Source: Chryseobacterium daecheongense (GTDB taxonomy: Bacteria; Bacteroidota; Bacteroidia; Flavobacteriales; Weeksellaceae). From it: a stretch of DNA of 64,000 bases. How positions within the stretch are numbered: position 1 is the first letter of the stretch; the number at the start of each line of letters is the position of its first letter. The stretch is taken from contig NZ_RJTX01000002.1 in assembly GCF_003729955.1 (NCBI RefSeq), forward strand, positions 620,001 through 684,000, given 5' to 3'. This document shows, one piece after another, positions 63,975-64,000 of this stretch. The notes under the pieces were generated by a model, which worked only from the letters and a program-made list of their open reading frames with translations, was not told the DNA's origin and searched no databases. The translations under genes were made by a program, and so were the position numbers.

Positions 63975-64000
63975 ATGAAAAATCTAAGTATCCCTACAGA
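63975..64000 (+). CDS. Start of next ilv gene (truncated by window end)
   Basis: ATG 63975, 9 bp after the ilvD stop, reads MKNLSIPT and then leaves the window. From operon order the usual next gene is the acetolactate synthase large subunit (ilvB), but eight residues cannot prove it. Confidence 0.45.

Overview
The window looks like chromosome of a flavobacterium of the Weeksellaceae, most likely Chryseobacterium. It is AT-rich. It carries type IX secretion (T9SS) C-terminal sorting domains and RHS proteins split in the Bacteroidota style. Its promoters follow the Bacteroidota pattern (TTG, spacer, TAnnTTTG), and its gene neighbours (DUF1599 / DoxX-like protein / tpiA / folP; ald / tsaE / dnaG / clpP) are flavobacterial. 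This is inference from content, not from a database search. No rRNA, tRNA, CRISPR array or transposase gene was seen.

Layout. 1-6.4 kb: an ABC exporter whose permease is fused to an M1-type peptidase (cut by the window start), a DUF2975/XRE regulator pair, a TfoX-like protein and a divergent RtcB. 6.8-16.8 kb: an accessory polymorphic-toxin locus with a secreted T9SS propeller-like protein, two consecutive RHS proteins, a membrane immunity candidate, an orphan toxin tip, a frameshifted second immunity gene and two further gene remnants. 16.9-23.4 kb: a heavy-metal RND efflux operon in which the pump is fused to its outer-membrane channel. 23.4-29.1 kb: a YoaK-like protein and a Crp-type regulator divergent from a pckA-gcvH-gcvT-(degenerate gcvH)-methyltransferase operon, with an FNR/CRP-like box between them. 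Imperfect 43/44-bp direct repeats lie at the two outer edges of the 16.7-29.7 kb block.

29.7-49 kb: mostly housekeeping or stand-alone genes. They include HopJ-like, WYL, a DUF1501/DUF1800 pair, an outer-membrane protein, glucokinase, two tandem YceI genes, a hydrolase, an ammonium transporter, serine dehydratase, prephenate dehydrogenase, a Kef-type antiporter, a LytS/LytTR pair, alanine dehydrogenase and TsaE. Transcription units are often closed by clear hairpin terminators. 49-60 kb: dnaG (without its zinc cysteines), clpP, a cobalamin riboswitch reading into a T9SS-secreted two-repeat protein, a phytase-like esterase lipoprotein, tpiA, an oligopeptidase B-like protease, a TerB-like protein, a DoxX-like protein, DUF1599 and folP.

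60.9-64 kb: the start of a branched-chain amino-acid (ilv) operon, with ilvE, ilvD and the first codons of the next gene. In front of ilvE are two successive leader peptides rich in Ile/Val/Leu. Each is followed by an intrinsic terminator, and each has a sequence at or just before its stop codon able to pair with the terminator's left arm. This is a tandem ribosome-mediated attenuator. Together with the B12-riboswitch-controlled secreted protein and the decaying toxin/immunity array, it is the most interesting content here.
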